Shown: positions 16,901-23,296, numbered from the stretch's first letter. The stretch: 54,726 nucleotides of DNA from Lachnospiraceae bacterium (GCA_017513005.1 JAFWDM010000028.1:1-54726); one strand, 5' to 3'. The notes: a model not told the origin generated them from the letters alone. Numbers and translations: made by a program.

Positions 16901-18346
16901 AATATAGCTGATGAAGGGTACGAAATAACACAGATACAGCATACAGGCGGAACCAGAAACGGAGACACGATAACCGGCACTATTGATGAGCTTGACACCC
17001 GTTTCTACAACCAGTTTAAAAATACGGTGAAGTCACATAAGGATGTCAGTGCAGAACTAAAGGTTAAGAAGATCACCGAGTATACGTGGCCTACAGAGCA
17101 GTACTACAGATTTACTCTGGCTGCAGGGACAGCTGCATATACGGATGGAACGACAGGGATATCCCCGATGCCGGAAACCATTGCGGAGAACACTGATAGT
17201 GTGGTGGACGTTTACGACGATGACAGAACACCTGACCACACTACAACGTTCGGTACAATCCGATATGAAAAGGCTGGAACATATACCTATACGGTAACAG
17301 AATCCTGGGCACCGGGGTATGCACAGAAACCGGAAGCAGCGACGATAACTGTAACAGTAGAAGCACAAGACGATAAGCTTGTTGTTACAAATATCGAAGA
17401 CGATCTTGGAACTACTGATTTTACTGCTGCCACGGAGACGAATCTTGCAACAGGCCTGACCACACAGACAAACAGAATTAAAAGGATCAATGTTTCGGCC
17501 ACCAAAGAGTGGGTGAAGGCGGATGGAACGACAGTTATAGATACACCTCCTGCAGGTTCTAAAGTCACTTTTACACTTTATAAAAATAACGAGCCTACTG
17601 ATCAGTCAGTAGAACTTGATGGTGTGATTGATCAAGCGGGCGAACTGGAGGCATGGGTAGCGACTTTCAGTGACCTGCCGCAGTATACGGTGATAACAAA
17701 TGAAACGACAACCGGTGAAGGCGATGATGCTGTAACTACATATACAAATACATCTGAGCTGATCACCTATACCATTGCGGAAACGACAACATGTCCGGGC
17801 TTTGAGCTGGTGACAACGAATCCGGTTCCGGATCGTGGAGTTATCCAAAATAAACAGCTTGCAAGAGAAGTAATAATCCAGAAAAAGAATCAGGATGCTT
17901 CAAGACCGCTTTCCGGCGCAATCTTCAGTCTCTACACCAAAGAGGGATATGAAAGCACCCCTAAAGCAGATCCGATTCAAACAAACCTTGAGTCTTTGGC
18001 AACAGAGGGGAAGGTCGGTTTGATCGAATTAGGAGAACTGACATATGGTGATTACTACCTGGTAGAGACAAAGGCACCTGATGGATTTAACTTACTGACG
18101 GATCCGGTAGGGCTGAAAGTTGAAGCAGACATAATAACAATTACTCAGGGCAATTCGTTCAGAGTGGATGATGCACCGGACGATACGACATACGATGCAT
18201 TTATTACAAACAGCACGGGATATGAGCTTCCGCACACCGGTGGTCCCGGCACATTCACTTATACATTAGGCGGCTTGATGCTCGTCATCGCATCCGTCTT
18301 GATGTACGGCTTCAGGATGAGGCGTAGAGAAAGGAGGTTAAACTAA
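10991..18346 (+). CDS. giant LPXTG-anchored VWA/Cna_B adhesin, probable pilus tip protein
   Basis: A 2451-residue exported protein. A basic N-terminus and hydrophobic signal end in the YALVLPAITME motif shared by many Firmicute adhesins. Next come His/Cys repeats (HQHDDSCFEL, HQHTDECYERVLVC, HTHSTECYE) and a long acidic Ser/Thr/Asp linker. Two copies of a module (LTGSVIAASGEAYEINVTYG and LTGGFVSADGKSYEVTVTYG) end in FSVYTI or FSTYTI. A VWA domain follows, with MIDAS motif DTSSS at D1150. SpaA/Cna_B-like repeats from about residue 2010 end in the YYLVETKAPDGFNLL E-box, then L2413-PHTG, a membrane helix and RMRRRERR. The start at 10991 has a weak AGAGAG site. The order tip, then backbone pilin, is typical of sortase-assembled pili. 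Confidence 0.85.
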   Translation: MKRLPERIREILSKRRVRRFLTRVVSIVGALVVFATTYALVLPAITMEKQAACGIEEHQHDDSCFELQLICGEEESETHQHTDECYERVLVCEKPVHTHSTECYETFEETYEEPADTDAGTEEDTMSGQTAGTDSSETENGTEAAAADGIRDTDSTGASDENTDRDETGSEKADAKDIDPSRSGSTEDSDDSDKEFTEKHKSSSSKVQADAVNPEDGTIEGESLDAAEVAVTEDKTYAGLQTTLDLAGVLSDRTGLYYYPAKYDEDGIADTTAIRSDSATDWEKVKDDTQIASADFVRVYLAYTIPAGTLNKDHYTARYRLPGALRLTENRVEAINKSKNGISKEMEASTEITRSSTDADFEEDFPTDEETWLGAEAIEGTRSPDRILDKAETEYISATVKVENIYKSGEYRGQDLIFTFTPYTVRKNQTTYDADGKTLAEGEKVRGFFSLDFNPDQISCDESGTAEILFAKESDVNDVASGQFAQKEIRRVLHLKDSQNSISGNGAIGEDATDTAAEAVNTDNTEQDRTEKKQTGKGNQTEENKDGTDAVTADQKDGLAAAEEKFLTGSVIAASGEAYEINVTYGEDAQIPDGSELRVREILESDSEYKDYSEQAVEKVEEVAAQIAEENADAGDNAAAKADSSTGNADGNNPDGQALPRKSNGYVRVFDIEIWYNGQKIEPEEEVLVEIRLLDAPENKETSLDVVHFAEDGPEVLSTDQNTNTRDTADTSIQFTTDAFSVYTIVGTETLTGGFVSADGKSYEVTVTYGADAGIPNGSTLRLVELAKDSEEYQEAKKTIDTLHDENSEAGDVVDVIEGIDAEAPVTDVDMSTDEDASTDEDTSADEDASIESEDDAYFASVTKENEIIEGFSALDISILDPEGNVIEPKGEVTVSIVMKSLPEGMNEADLIQNLEVHHLLEEDGKIKPEQVAGASIESSDITANENGAAIEFVTESFSTYTISWENGGQARNIRLHFVDDQGHDIDGFTYNGQSIDNGNTNLATLIPQNGMFNLSNFKKEGYSLSNTHVGQFEDMNNNTPTIIRNEIERADNTVHYWTFNTGNDTAGNTRRDFPTGTTDLYLVYNSTAMSGQGGEGTDPGGDVPDLGAIGNKKEATSNNDGTYKLHLSVTGNAQNKQSDPHVNVIVVFDTSSSMASNYIPNSDSKTRLEAAKDELNEMATELLANNTTAHPDAVEMALVTFNRNAQIISLGESNWTTDAITYTSAVGTYRNGRKIGSSETSAGDTNTGVGIAKGTNWAQGLQKAVDLMGHDEDPTYVLFITDGAPSQYWPSNQATGTYADAEGCYLGARDEARRLVGGEGAIMYGLFAYGSTNDYSKDYLGQLVDYAYNNGSAKDTYRINAADNETLRQKLKEILKAINMNFAYANVEINDGITGLSTVIFEHIDTESFEYTITYRNYTLQTAYTEEELHLTPNADGTVTIPSKTYGVLDNSASGGVKTITTQEVTVEGARFSNTDEKSVVWDMNKAEGEGDAAIYMLENGWTYTVSFDVWPSQTSYDLVAALNNHILEYGDDYHYTDESDNTNHTITFDEYKDQITNTSPYTLLTNTHASVKYQQVTETVDQQGNISYEYGDVKEIPITYTSNMGLVSQQMPVKKEFAHSINAQDPYSRIRFYIMMDDQYYLSNGTLSEDLIPYTESEDGITPALHTLGMDLSSSNNWTGNIYIAPGVIVDERDENGVGNMDVLETGHCYSLYEVITEGNVYEYEFTPQTVRPMVVNGTLKYLVRQDKYNNPASGAKTYPIDGDIYYETTASVQGLIGTNRKTAELDITKIVDDPDDLMTEAEENAETFTYRVTLKIPDKYPNNTPVDPAGIVGYEYVPRTQSNAFTLYGYQTTDTDQGFTEDVERFSGKTFRGWNTLIYRDLAQWANVDGRIVSLKDDDGNVLWKIPAENGYHTITYDMTLKQDEVIRFTNLPSGTIYTIQEIYANKYPADNAGGITSGRPPISEGSNIADEGYEITQIQHTGGTRNGDTITGTIDELDTRFYNQFKNTVKSHKDVSAELKVKKITEYTWPTEQYYRFTLAAGTAAYTDGTTGISPMPETIAENTDSVVDVYDDDRTPDHTTTFGTIRYEKAGTYTYTVTESWAPGYAQKPEAATITVTVEAQDDKLVVTNIEDDLGTTDFTAATETNLATGLTTQTNRIKRINVSATKEWVKADGTTVIDTPPAGSKVTFTLYKNNEPTDQSVELDGVIDQAGELEAWVATFSDLPQYTVITNETTTGEGDDAVTTYTNTSELITYTIAETTTCPGFELVTTNPVPDRGVIQNKQLAREVIIQKKNQDASRPLSGAIFSLYTKEGYESTPKADPIQTNLESLATEGKVGLIELGELTYGDYYLVETKAPDGFNLLTDPVGLKVEADIITITQGNSFRVDDAPDDTTYDAFITNSTGYELPHTGGPGTFTYTLGGLMLVIASVLMYGFRMRRRERRLN

Positions 18347-18412
18347 CAGCCTCTGATCTCGACGAATAACTGACGCCGAAATCTGAAACCGTGATAGTAC
18401 AACTTAATAAAA

Positions 18413-18455
18413 GGCTGTCCCGACGGAAAACTGTCGAGGTGCCGGAGGGACAGTC
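18413..18455 (+). other. structured spacer between the adhesin and pilin genes
   Basis: GGCTGTCCC (18413-18421) pairs with GGGACAGTC (18447-18455), with an inner CGAC/GTCG stem. There is no T-run, so it is more likely a processing site, stabiliser or partial attenuator setting the pilin-to-adhesin ratio than a full terminator. A second small stem (AAGTCC/GGACT, about 18510-18535) lies just before the pilin ribosome binding site. Confidence 0.5.
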
Positions 18456-18556
18456 AAAATAACCAGCTGTGGTTTGAAACAGTAAACGCTCTTCATGGGC
18501 TGAAACAAAGACTGAAGTCCTTGAAGGGACGGACTAACAAGAAAGGATGAACGATC

Positions 18557-20137
18557 ATGAAGAAAATGAAAAAGATCTTCGCTCTGCTGATTGCCATGGT
18601 TATGGTGCTTGGTATGAGCACAAGTGTATTTGCAGCCGATCCAACAACTGGCAGCATTGAAATTACGAGTCCTAAGACAGACCCTAATGCAGATAACACA
18701 TACTATGATGCGTATAAGATTCTTGACATGACCACAACAGGTGCTACCAATGATGCTGGCGACTATACCGCCGTTGCTTACACCATCAATTCTGCCTGGA
18801 CAGGATTTTTTGCAACTGGTGCTGCTGGTGCAGGTTATATTGTTGACACTAATACAGGTAATCTAAATGAGATTACTGTAGATGGAGTAAAGAAATACAT
18901 CAATATCACAGATTCTAATGTGGCGGAGTTTGCAAAGGCAGCATTCAAATATGCGCAGGATAATAATATTGCACCTACAACTACTCAGACAGTAGCAAAA
19001 GGCGCAGAATCCGTAAAATTTGAAAATCTTGCACTTGGTTATTACATGGTTTATCCGAGAGGTGCTAGCGTTCAGAGTGGCGATTATACAAGTATCGTTT
19101 CCATTTCCAATACGGCACCGAATGGAAAGGTTGCACAGAAGGCTGAGTGGCCTGGAATAACAAAGACTGCTGACGACATTTCTGTCGAGGTTGGCCAGAA
19201 AGTTACTTATACACTTTCCAGTAAGGTTCCGGATACCACCGGTTATACAAAGAAGTATGAAATGACATTCGCTGATACGACAACAGCCGGACTTACATTT
19301 GATGGTGTTGATTCTATTGTTGTTAAGATTGGTTCAGCAACATTAACGAAGGATACAGATTATACAGTATCTACTGAAACTGCGGATTTCTCTGTAACGA
19401 TTGATATGCTTACAGGTGAAGAGGGAAGCAAGACAGCTAAATATACTTATAATGATCCGATTACTGTTACTTACACAGCAACTGTAAATGATCAGGCTGT
19501 TACAAAAATCGACGAGAACCATGCAACCCTGACATATCACAACAATCCTAAGGACGATACCAGCAAAGAGACGACACCGCCGGTAGTTGTAAAGACATTC
19601 TCTGCTAAGGTCGTAATCAAAAAGGTCGATGGCTCTGATAAAACTACGCCACTGGAAGGTGCAAAGTTTGTCCTTAGAGCTAAGACAATTGGCCAGGCTG
19701 AAGGAGATACCCATGAGTCTGATCGCGCGGCAGGTAAATACTATTACTACGACGCAACAGCAAAAGATGTTAAATGGGTTACAGTCACAAGTGAAAAGGC
19801 TGAAGATCTTGCTAAAGATACAACAATCACTGTTGTAACTACAGACGCACAGGGCAATGCAAATTTCGATGGTCTGGAAAATGGTACATATGAACTTATC
19901 GAGGTCGAGGCACCTGCTGGTTACAATCTGCTGACAACTCCTACGGAAGTAACAGTTGCTGGTTCCGACGCAGATGCGACTACTCTTACAATTACGACTC
20001 CGGTAGAGAATAACTCTGGTACACAGCTTCCTTCCACCGGTGGCATCGGTACCACAATCTTCTACATCATCGGTGCAATCCTTGTAATCGGTGCTGGCGT
20101 TGTTCTGGTAACCCGCCGTCGTATGAACGTGAACTAA
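18557..20137 (+). CDS. SpaA/FctA-type backbone pilin with sortase motif
   Basis: A 526-residue isopeptide-forming fimbrial protein. The signal peptide is cleaved near VFA-AD (residue 26). The N-terminal domain contains the GYYMVYPRG segment. A middle domain (KTADDISVEVGQKVTYTL) and a C-terminal Cna_B domain (KVVIKKVDGSDKTTPLEGAK to the E-box ELIEVEAPAGYNLL) follow. The anchor is L491-PSTG, a hydrophobic helix and TRRRMN. AAAGGATGA precedes the ATG. This is the expected major subunit polymerised by a class C sortase onto the adhesin encoded upstream, but no sortase gene lies nearby. Codon use is more AT-rich than in the flanking chromosome. Confidence 0.85.
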   Translation: MKKMKKIFALLIAMVMVLGMSTSVFAADPTTGSIEITSPKTDPNADNTYYDAYKILDMTTTGATNDAGDYTAVAYTINSAWTGFFATGAAGAGYIVDTNTGNLNEITVDGVKKYINITDSNVAEFAKAAFKYAQDNNIAPTTTQTVAKGAESVKFENLALGYYMVYPRGASVQSGDYTSIVSISNTAPNGKVAQKAEWPGITKTADDISVEVGQKVTYTLSSKVPDTTGYTKKYEMTFADTTTAGLTFDGVDSIVVKIGSATLTKDTDYTVSTETADFSVTIDMLTGEEGSKTAKYTYNDPITVTYTATVNDQAVTKIDENHATLTYHNNPKDDTSKETTPPVVVKTFSAKVVIKKVDGSDKTTPLEGAKFVLRAKTIGQAEGDTHESDRAAGKYYYYDATAKDVKWVTVTSEKAEDLAKDTTITVVTTDAQGNANFDGLENGTYELIEVEAPAGYNLLTTPTEVTVAGSDADATTLTITTPVENNSGTQLPSTGGIGTTIFYIIGAILVIGAGVVLVTRRRMNVN

Positions 20138-20371
20138 TAAAGCCAGCTTTATTAGTCAGGCCTCCGGCGGATCGCGATGATGCACCAAGGAATGCTTGCT
20201 TCGCAAGCTGTGCATCACGCGGCGATAAACGACAAGCGTTTATCGATAAGAAGTCGAACCGACCTACTAAAAAACAGTGGTCAGGTACAGGCAATCCACC
20301 TGACCCGACCACATCAAATTAAGCAATGAACCCCATCAAAAAGGGAGCGGAGGCCAAGGTCTCTGCTCCCC
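20135..20371 (+). other. hairpin-dense 3' flank of the pilin gene
   Basis: Five or so stems follow one another: TAATAAAG/CTTTATTA (20135-20154, overlapping the stop codon), GATGCAC with an inner GCTTGC/GCAAGC (about 20180-20217), CGATAAACG/CGTTTATCG (20222-20244), GTGGTCAGGT/ACCTGACC (about 20276-20311) and GGGAGC/GCTCCC (about 20344-20371). Only the region as a whole is reported; which stems form in RNA is unknown. Confidence 0.5.
20250..20277 (+). repeat. spacer repeat X, copy A
   Basis: Starts GAAGTCGAACCGACCTAC and ends AAAAAACAG. Homologous copies lie at 21311, 22258 and 23263, each at the pilin-flank side of a toxin-antitoxin module or of the terminal ORF. Confidence 0.6.
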
Positions 20372-20407
20372 GGGGAAAATCATTTACCTACATAATCACA
20401 TAGCATA

Positions 20408-20462
20408 CACCGGAACGAAATGACCGGGTCACACACCTGATCCATGTTTTGTTCCGACAACA
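20408..20462 (-). terminator. terminator repeat Y, copy A, downstream of brnA
   Basis: On the minus strand the stem GATCAGGT/ACCCGGTC follows GGAACAAAACATG. The 55-base block is nearly identical to 21465-21520 and similar to 22351-22406. In all three copies the stem remains paired, by G-U or compensating changes. It lies at the 3' end of the brnTA module. Confidence 0.6.
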
Positions 20463-20518
20463 TGAACATTAAAAAGAAAACCTCCAACATTGCTGCTGAA
20501 GGTTTTCAGGAAATCAGT

Positions 20519-20842
20519 TTACAGGCTGCGAGATACTAATTGTGGATCATTGATAGCATTGTCAAGCAGACGGCTGAGAAATCCAGTATAACCCTTGCCG
20601 GTTGCTTTAGCTTTTTCAAGAGTATCCGGTGAGATACGAAGAGCAACGACAGGTTTTGCCTGCTTATTACGCCTGGCTTTTGCCAGAGCGGCCATCTCAG
20701 CATATTGCTCAAGGGTTAGTTCCGGAGCATCCTCATCAGGTGTGATTGGTCTGGAAGCTGCAAGTTCGATTTCTCGAATCTGAGCCTCAGTAGGCTGCTG
20801 ACCTGTACGAATAACCGTACGTACGATGTTCTCATTCTCCAT
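20519..20842 (-). CDS. brnA: BrnA-type antitoxin
   Basis: A 107-residue protein. The C-terminal half carries the ribbon-helix-helix signature of BrnA antitoxins (KPVVALRISPDTLEKAKATG, then GYTGFLSRLLDNAI). It would neutralise the BrnT RNase and repress its own promoter. The ATG at 20842 has AGGAAAGGAGG upstream; longer in-frame starts lie inside brnT and are not supported. It overlaps brnT by 11 bases, so the two are translationally coupled in the usual toxin-first order of brnTA. Confidence 0.85.
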   Translation of the reverse strand: MENENIVRTVIRTGQQPTEAQIREIELAASRPITPDEDAPELTLEQYAEMAALAKARRNKQAKPVVALRISPDTLEKAKATGKGYTGFLSRLLDNAINDPQLVSRSL

Positions 20843-21119
20843 AGTAGATCCTCCTTTCCTGGGAGTTGGCCATTCGGGCTGAAATGATTCGAGCGGCTTC
20901 GTCACGCATGGTATAGACGACATATAAGATGCCTTGAACGCATCCAAGAACCACATAACGGTCTTCGTCCTGACTATGCAGCTTGTCGTAGTATTCTATC
21001 CGCTCCTCATCGGCAAACACTAAGGCTGCAGTTTCAAAACTAATACCGTGCTTCTTGATATTCAGACGGTTCTTATTATCGTCCCACTCTACGAGTGTTT
21101 CAACGATAGTAGTTCTCAT
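20832..21119 (-). CDS. brnT: BrnT-type toxin (RelE-fold ribonuclease)
   Basis: A 95-residue protein of the BrnT family. Hallmarks are VEWDDNKNRLNIKKHGISFETA at the N-terminus and the DEAARIISARMANSQERRIYY C-terminus, matching the family's conserved R-x-I-S-A-R-x-A-x-x-x-E-R-x-x-Y. In characterised members it is an mRNA interferase with a RelE-like fold. It is the first gene of the module, directly behind a strong promoter. Confidence 0.9.
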   Translation of the reverse strand: MRTTIVETLVEWDDNKNRLNIKKHGISFETAALVFADEERIEYYDKLHSQDEDRYVVLGCVQGILYVVYTMRDEAARIISARMANSQERRIYYGE

Positions 21120-21125
21120 GACTAA

Positions 21126-21154
21126 AGTATAACAAAAAGTATTACAATAGTCAA
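21126..21154 (-). promoter_or_regulatory. promoter of brnTA
   Basis: On the minus strand, TTGACT and TATACT are separated by 17 bases and lie 7 bases before the brnT start codon, so the transcript is leaderless or nearly so unless initiation differs. Confidence 0.7.
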
Positions 21155-21202
21155 TACGCGCACGGGACAGGAGTTATTTGAGTGATTTGTGAAGGTGTAA
21201 TG

Positions 21203-21304
21203 CATCATGTGTCAGGTGGTACAGAGGCTGCCATCATTTACATCGTTGATGCGATTCTTGTAATTAGTGTTGGCATTATCTTGGTAACCAGGTATCACAT
21301 GAAC
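21203..21304 (+). pseudogene. decayed C-terminal tail of a second sortase-anchored pilin
   Basis: The frame reads VSGGTEAAIIYIVDAILVIS and on to LVTRYHMN, aligning without gaps to the end of the backbone pilin (PSTGGIGTTIFYIIGAILVI and on to LVTRRRMN). The LPXTG leucine and proline are lost and nothing pilin-like precedes it. It begins about 50 bases from the brnTA promoter and is followed by copy B of the pilin 3' flank. It is a duplication remnant, not a working gene. Confidence 0.7.
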
Positions 21305-21310
21305 GCACAG

Positions 21311-21338
21311 GAAGTCAAATCGACCTGTAAAAAACAGC
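21311..21338 (+). repeat. spacer repeat X, copy B
   Basis: Starts GAAGTCAAATCGACCTGT and ends AAAAAACAG, with 5 or so differences from copy A at 20250. It lies directly after the pilin-tail remnant, in the same position as copy A after the intact pilin gene. Confidence 0.6.
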
Positions 21339-21464
21339 GTCTTGAGACAGGTGGTCCACCTGCTTCGACTGCAACGTATTTTGAAAAGGACATCAACATA
21401 GAGAAAATTGTCTGAAGGCTTAGACTTGGCTGAAAATAACTCCTCTTTATGGTGTATGTTAATT

Positions 21465-21520
21465 CACCGGAATAAAAATGACCGGGTCTCACACCCGATC
21501 CATGTTTTGTTCCCACAACA
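21465..21520 (-). terminator. terminator repeat Y, copy B, downstream of the YoeB-type toxin
   Basis: Minus-strand stem GATCGGGT / ACCCGGTC followed by ATTTTTATT. It matches copy A at about 49 of 56 positions. Confidence 0.65.
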
Positions 21521-21566
21521 GAAAAGAGCCTTAGTAATAACTGAGACTCTTGACGAGGATGAGAGA

Positions 21567-21830
21567 TTATCGCTCATAATGAGTCCAAAGACTCACGATT
21601 TTGATCGTTTTCTCTTCTTCAAAAACCTGATAAATCAAGCGGTGCTGAATGTTGATCCTCCGAGAATAAAGCCCTTGTAGATCACCCACCAATTTTTCAT
21701 AAGAGGGTGGTGCCTGATATGGGTTTTCTCGAATGACATCAATGAGGGCTTTAGCCTTCGCATCCAGATGGGCAGCTTTTAGTTTAGGGATATCCTTAGT
21801 GGCAGTTTTAGTGTAGACGATTTTATACAC
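21567..21830 (-). CDS. Txe/YoeB-family toxin
   Basis: An 87-residue RelE/ParE-superfamily toxin of the YoeB type. Visible features are YTKTATKDIPKLKAAHLDAKAK, the NPYQAPPSYEKLVGDLQGLYSRRIN segment and the C-terminal VSLWTHYER, where the family's conserved catalytic H-Y lies. YoeB binds the ribosome and cleaves mRNA. It directly follows its antitoxin gene with a 0-base gap, in the antitoxin-first order typical of yefM-yoeB. Confidence 0.9.
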   Translation of the reverse strand: MYKIVYTKTATKDIPKLKAAHLDAKAKALIDVIRENPYQAPPSYEKLVGDLQGLYSRRINIQHRLIYQVFEEEKTIKIVSLWTHYER

Positions 21831-22079
21831 TTACCAGACCACCTCCTCCTCGGAGACTGTTTCCGCCAGAGAAGTGTTGAGTCCTTCGATTAGCTTCTCT
21901 TTCATTCCCGGAACAGAAGTAAGATATAAGGTCTCTATCAAACCGAGATATTCTTCTTCGCTGATCATCACTGCGTTGCCGTCTTTGGTAGTAATATTAA
22001 CAGGCTCATTAAAGCGGACAGTGTTTTCAACCATGGAGTAAACATTCTTTCTGAAATTGGTAATGGTAGTGGTAGTCAT
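21831..22079 (-). CDS. Phd/YefM-family antitoxin
   Basis: An 82-residue antitoxin. The N-terminal DNA-binding fold (TTTTITNFRKNVYSMVENTVRFNEPVNIT and then GNAVMISEEEYLGLIETLYL) is characteristic of YefM, and a disordered acidic C-terminus (LAETVSEEEVVW) would wrap the toxin. The ATG at 22079 has GGAGG at suitable spacing; a GTG at 22088 abuts the same site and is less likely. It represses its own promoter in known systems. Confidence 0.85.
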   Translation of the reverse strand: MTTTTITNFRKNVYSMVENTVRFNEPVNITTKDGNAVMISEEEYLGLIETLYLTSVPGMKEKLIEGLNTSLAETVSEEEVVW

Positions 22080-22100
22080 TGTAGACACCTCCTCTCTATG

Positions 22101-22134
22101 CGTACATTATAACGTACATGATACAGGCGGTCAA
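22101..22134 (-). promoter_or_regulatory. promoter and TGTACG-type operator of the yefM-yoeB-like module
   Basis: On the minus strand, TTGACC and TATAAT are 17 bases apart. The -10 is embedded between two TGTACG repeats (22102-22106 and 22114-22119 region), close to the TGTACA motifs known as YefM operators. Confidence 0.7.
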
Positions 22135-22257
22135 TACCTACCCTTGTAAAAGTAAAGATGAATGATTCTAGGCACTTTGGGAGATACGCAAAGATATTTT
22201 AAATAATTGCGTATGGCATCTAAAGTAAACACAGGATCCGACCTGGGCATTTTACCG

Positions 22258-22290
22258 AAGCCGACCTAAGAAAAAACAAAAGCCGACCCA
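22258..22290 (+). repeat. spacer repeat X, copy C
   Basis: GAAGCCGACCTAAG, A-rich, then a second CCGACC. It is preceded by GGGCATTTTACC; the same block recurs at 23250-23296. Confidence 0.6.
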
Positions 22291-22350
22291 CATAAAACTG
22301 AAGTATCTACATAGAACTGATATGTGAGGGCGGGATGGTTGGAACATAGC

Positions 22351-22406
22351 TTGGAATGCAAAAAAGACCAGGTTATACACCCGATCCAGGTTTTGTTCCA
22401 ACAACA
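22351..22406 (-). terminator. terminator repeat Y, copy C, downstream of hicB
   Basis: Minus-strand stem GATCGGGT / ACCTGGTC followed by T6, the clearest intrinsic terminator of the three Y copies. It shares TGTTGGAACAAAAC upstream of the stem with copies A and B. Confidence 0.7.
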
Positions 22407-22467
22407 GAAGAATAGTCCGCAGGTGATTACCAACCGACCATCAATGAGAATAAATGACATAGAGTTG

Positions 22468-22836
22468 CTACGACACAACAGCGTCATTTTTAGAGAGTAG
22501 GTAGAGGCAATATTGGTTCATACTAATTCCCTCTTGTTTTGCATGAATAGAGAGGGAACGGTGCAGACTTTTTGGCATCCGTAGTTTGAACTGGCCGGAG
22601 TACTGCGACAGATCTGTATCAATAACAGGTTCAGCAATTTGTATTCCTTCTTGAATAGCGGCTTCCAGCCATGCTCTTTTTGCGTCAAGGATATTAGCCA
22701 GAGCGCCTTCCATCGTGTCAGAGCAGGTAATGCACCCGGGGAGATCCGGATAACGTGCTGCATAACCACCTTCATCGATGTCTGGGATGAGTTCAAGGCG
22801 ATAAGGGAGATTCATATAGTATTCAATTGATTTCAT
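22468..22836 (-). CDS. hicB: HicB-family antitoxin
   Basis: A 122-residue HicB antitoxin. The N-terminal partial RNase-H-like domain has YRLELIPDIDEGGYAARYPDLPGC and a DTMEGALANILDAKRAWLEAA helix. A C-terminal ribbon-helix-helix part follows (KLRMPKSLHRSLSIHAKQEGISMNQYCLYLLS). It would bind HicA and repress the module. The ATG at 22836 has GAGGA 7 bases upstream and lies inside the 3' end of hicA (14-base overlap). Confidence 0.9.
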   Translation of the reverse strand: MKSIEYYMNLPYRLELIPDIDEGGYAARYPDLPGCITCSDTMEGALANILDAKRAWLEAAIQEGIQIAEPVIDTDLSQYSGQFKLRMPKSLHRSLSIHAKQEGISMNQYCLYLLSKNDAVVS

Positions 22837-23026
22837 TATTGTCATCCTCACTTTCGATAACTTCCTTTACCATCTCGACGTAATTCTTTTTGATGGGTTC
22901 ATGTTGGGGGATAGTAATGGGGATACAGCCTGGTTTGCGAAATGTTTTGTGACTGCTGCCTCCTGATGGCCCAGTCATAATGTAGCCATATGACTCAAGG
23001 ACTTTACGCAACTCATCGAATCGCAT
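22823..23026 (-). CDS. hicA: HicA-family toxin, N-terminally truncated by a nonsense codon
   Basis: A 67-residue frame with the HicA double-stranded RNA-binding fold: FDELRKVLESYGY, then GPSGGSSHKTFRKPG with the catalytic histidine, then ITIPQHEPIKKNYVEMVKEVIE. HicA cleaves mRNA. The family's usual start lies at 23077, where AGGAGGTGCTCC precedes ATG-TCC-TAA: codon 3 is a stop (23069-23071). The same frame then continues without interruption as FEKLLKRILSLDKN into this ORF. Translation could only restart at 23026, which has no good ribosome binding site, so the toxin is probably silenced or expressed very weakly. Confidence 0.75.
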   Translation of the reverse strand: MRFDELRKVLESYGYIMTGPSGGSSHKTFRKPGCIPITIPQHEPIKKNYVEMVKEVIESEDDNNEIN

Positions 23027-23095
23027 GTTCTTATCAAGAGATAAGATGCGTTTGAGTAACTTTTCAAATTAGGACATGGAGCACCTCCTAATATC

Positions 23096-23124
23096 ATTAT
23101 AAATGGTGTCATATACGATGTCAA
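23096..23124 (-). promoter_or_regulatory. consensus sigma-A promoter of hicAB
   Basis: On the minus strand, TTGACA and TATAAT, both perfect consensus, are separated by 17 bases, 19 bases before the original hicA ATG at 23077. Confidence 0.8.
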
Positions 23125-23249
23125 TATTGGAATAAGAAGTCATTATTATATAAGTCAGTGGGGATGTTTATAACAGTGAGGCTACTTCCGCTATTCTTTT
23201 CGTTATAAGTATGGACTTCACTATCATTAGCAAAATACTGGACTCGACC

Positions 23250-23296
23250 AGGGCATTTTACCGAAGCCGACCTAAGCAAAAACAAAAACCGACCTA
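23250..23296 (+). repeat. spacer repeat X, copy D
   Basis: GGGCATTTTACC, GAAGCCGACCTAAG, an A-rich run and a second CCGACCTA. About 90 percent like copy C over some 40 bases. No Y terminator copy follows. Confidence 0.6.

Noticed and set aside
20400-22410. Integron-type attC sites as explanation of the repeated blocks
   Set aside because: The blocks have no paired R''-L''/L'-R' core sites ending in GTTRRRY, and no integron integrase is present. On the minus strand they behave as terminators.
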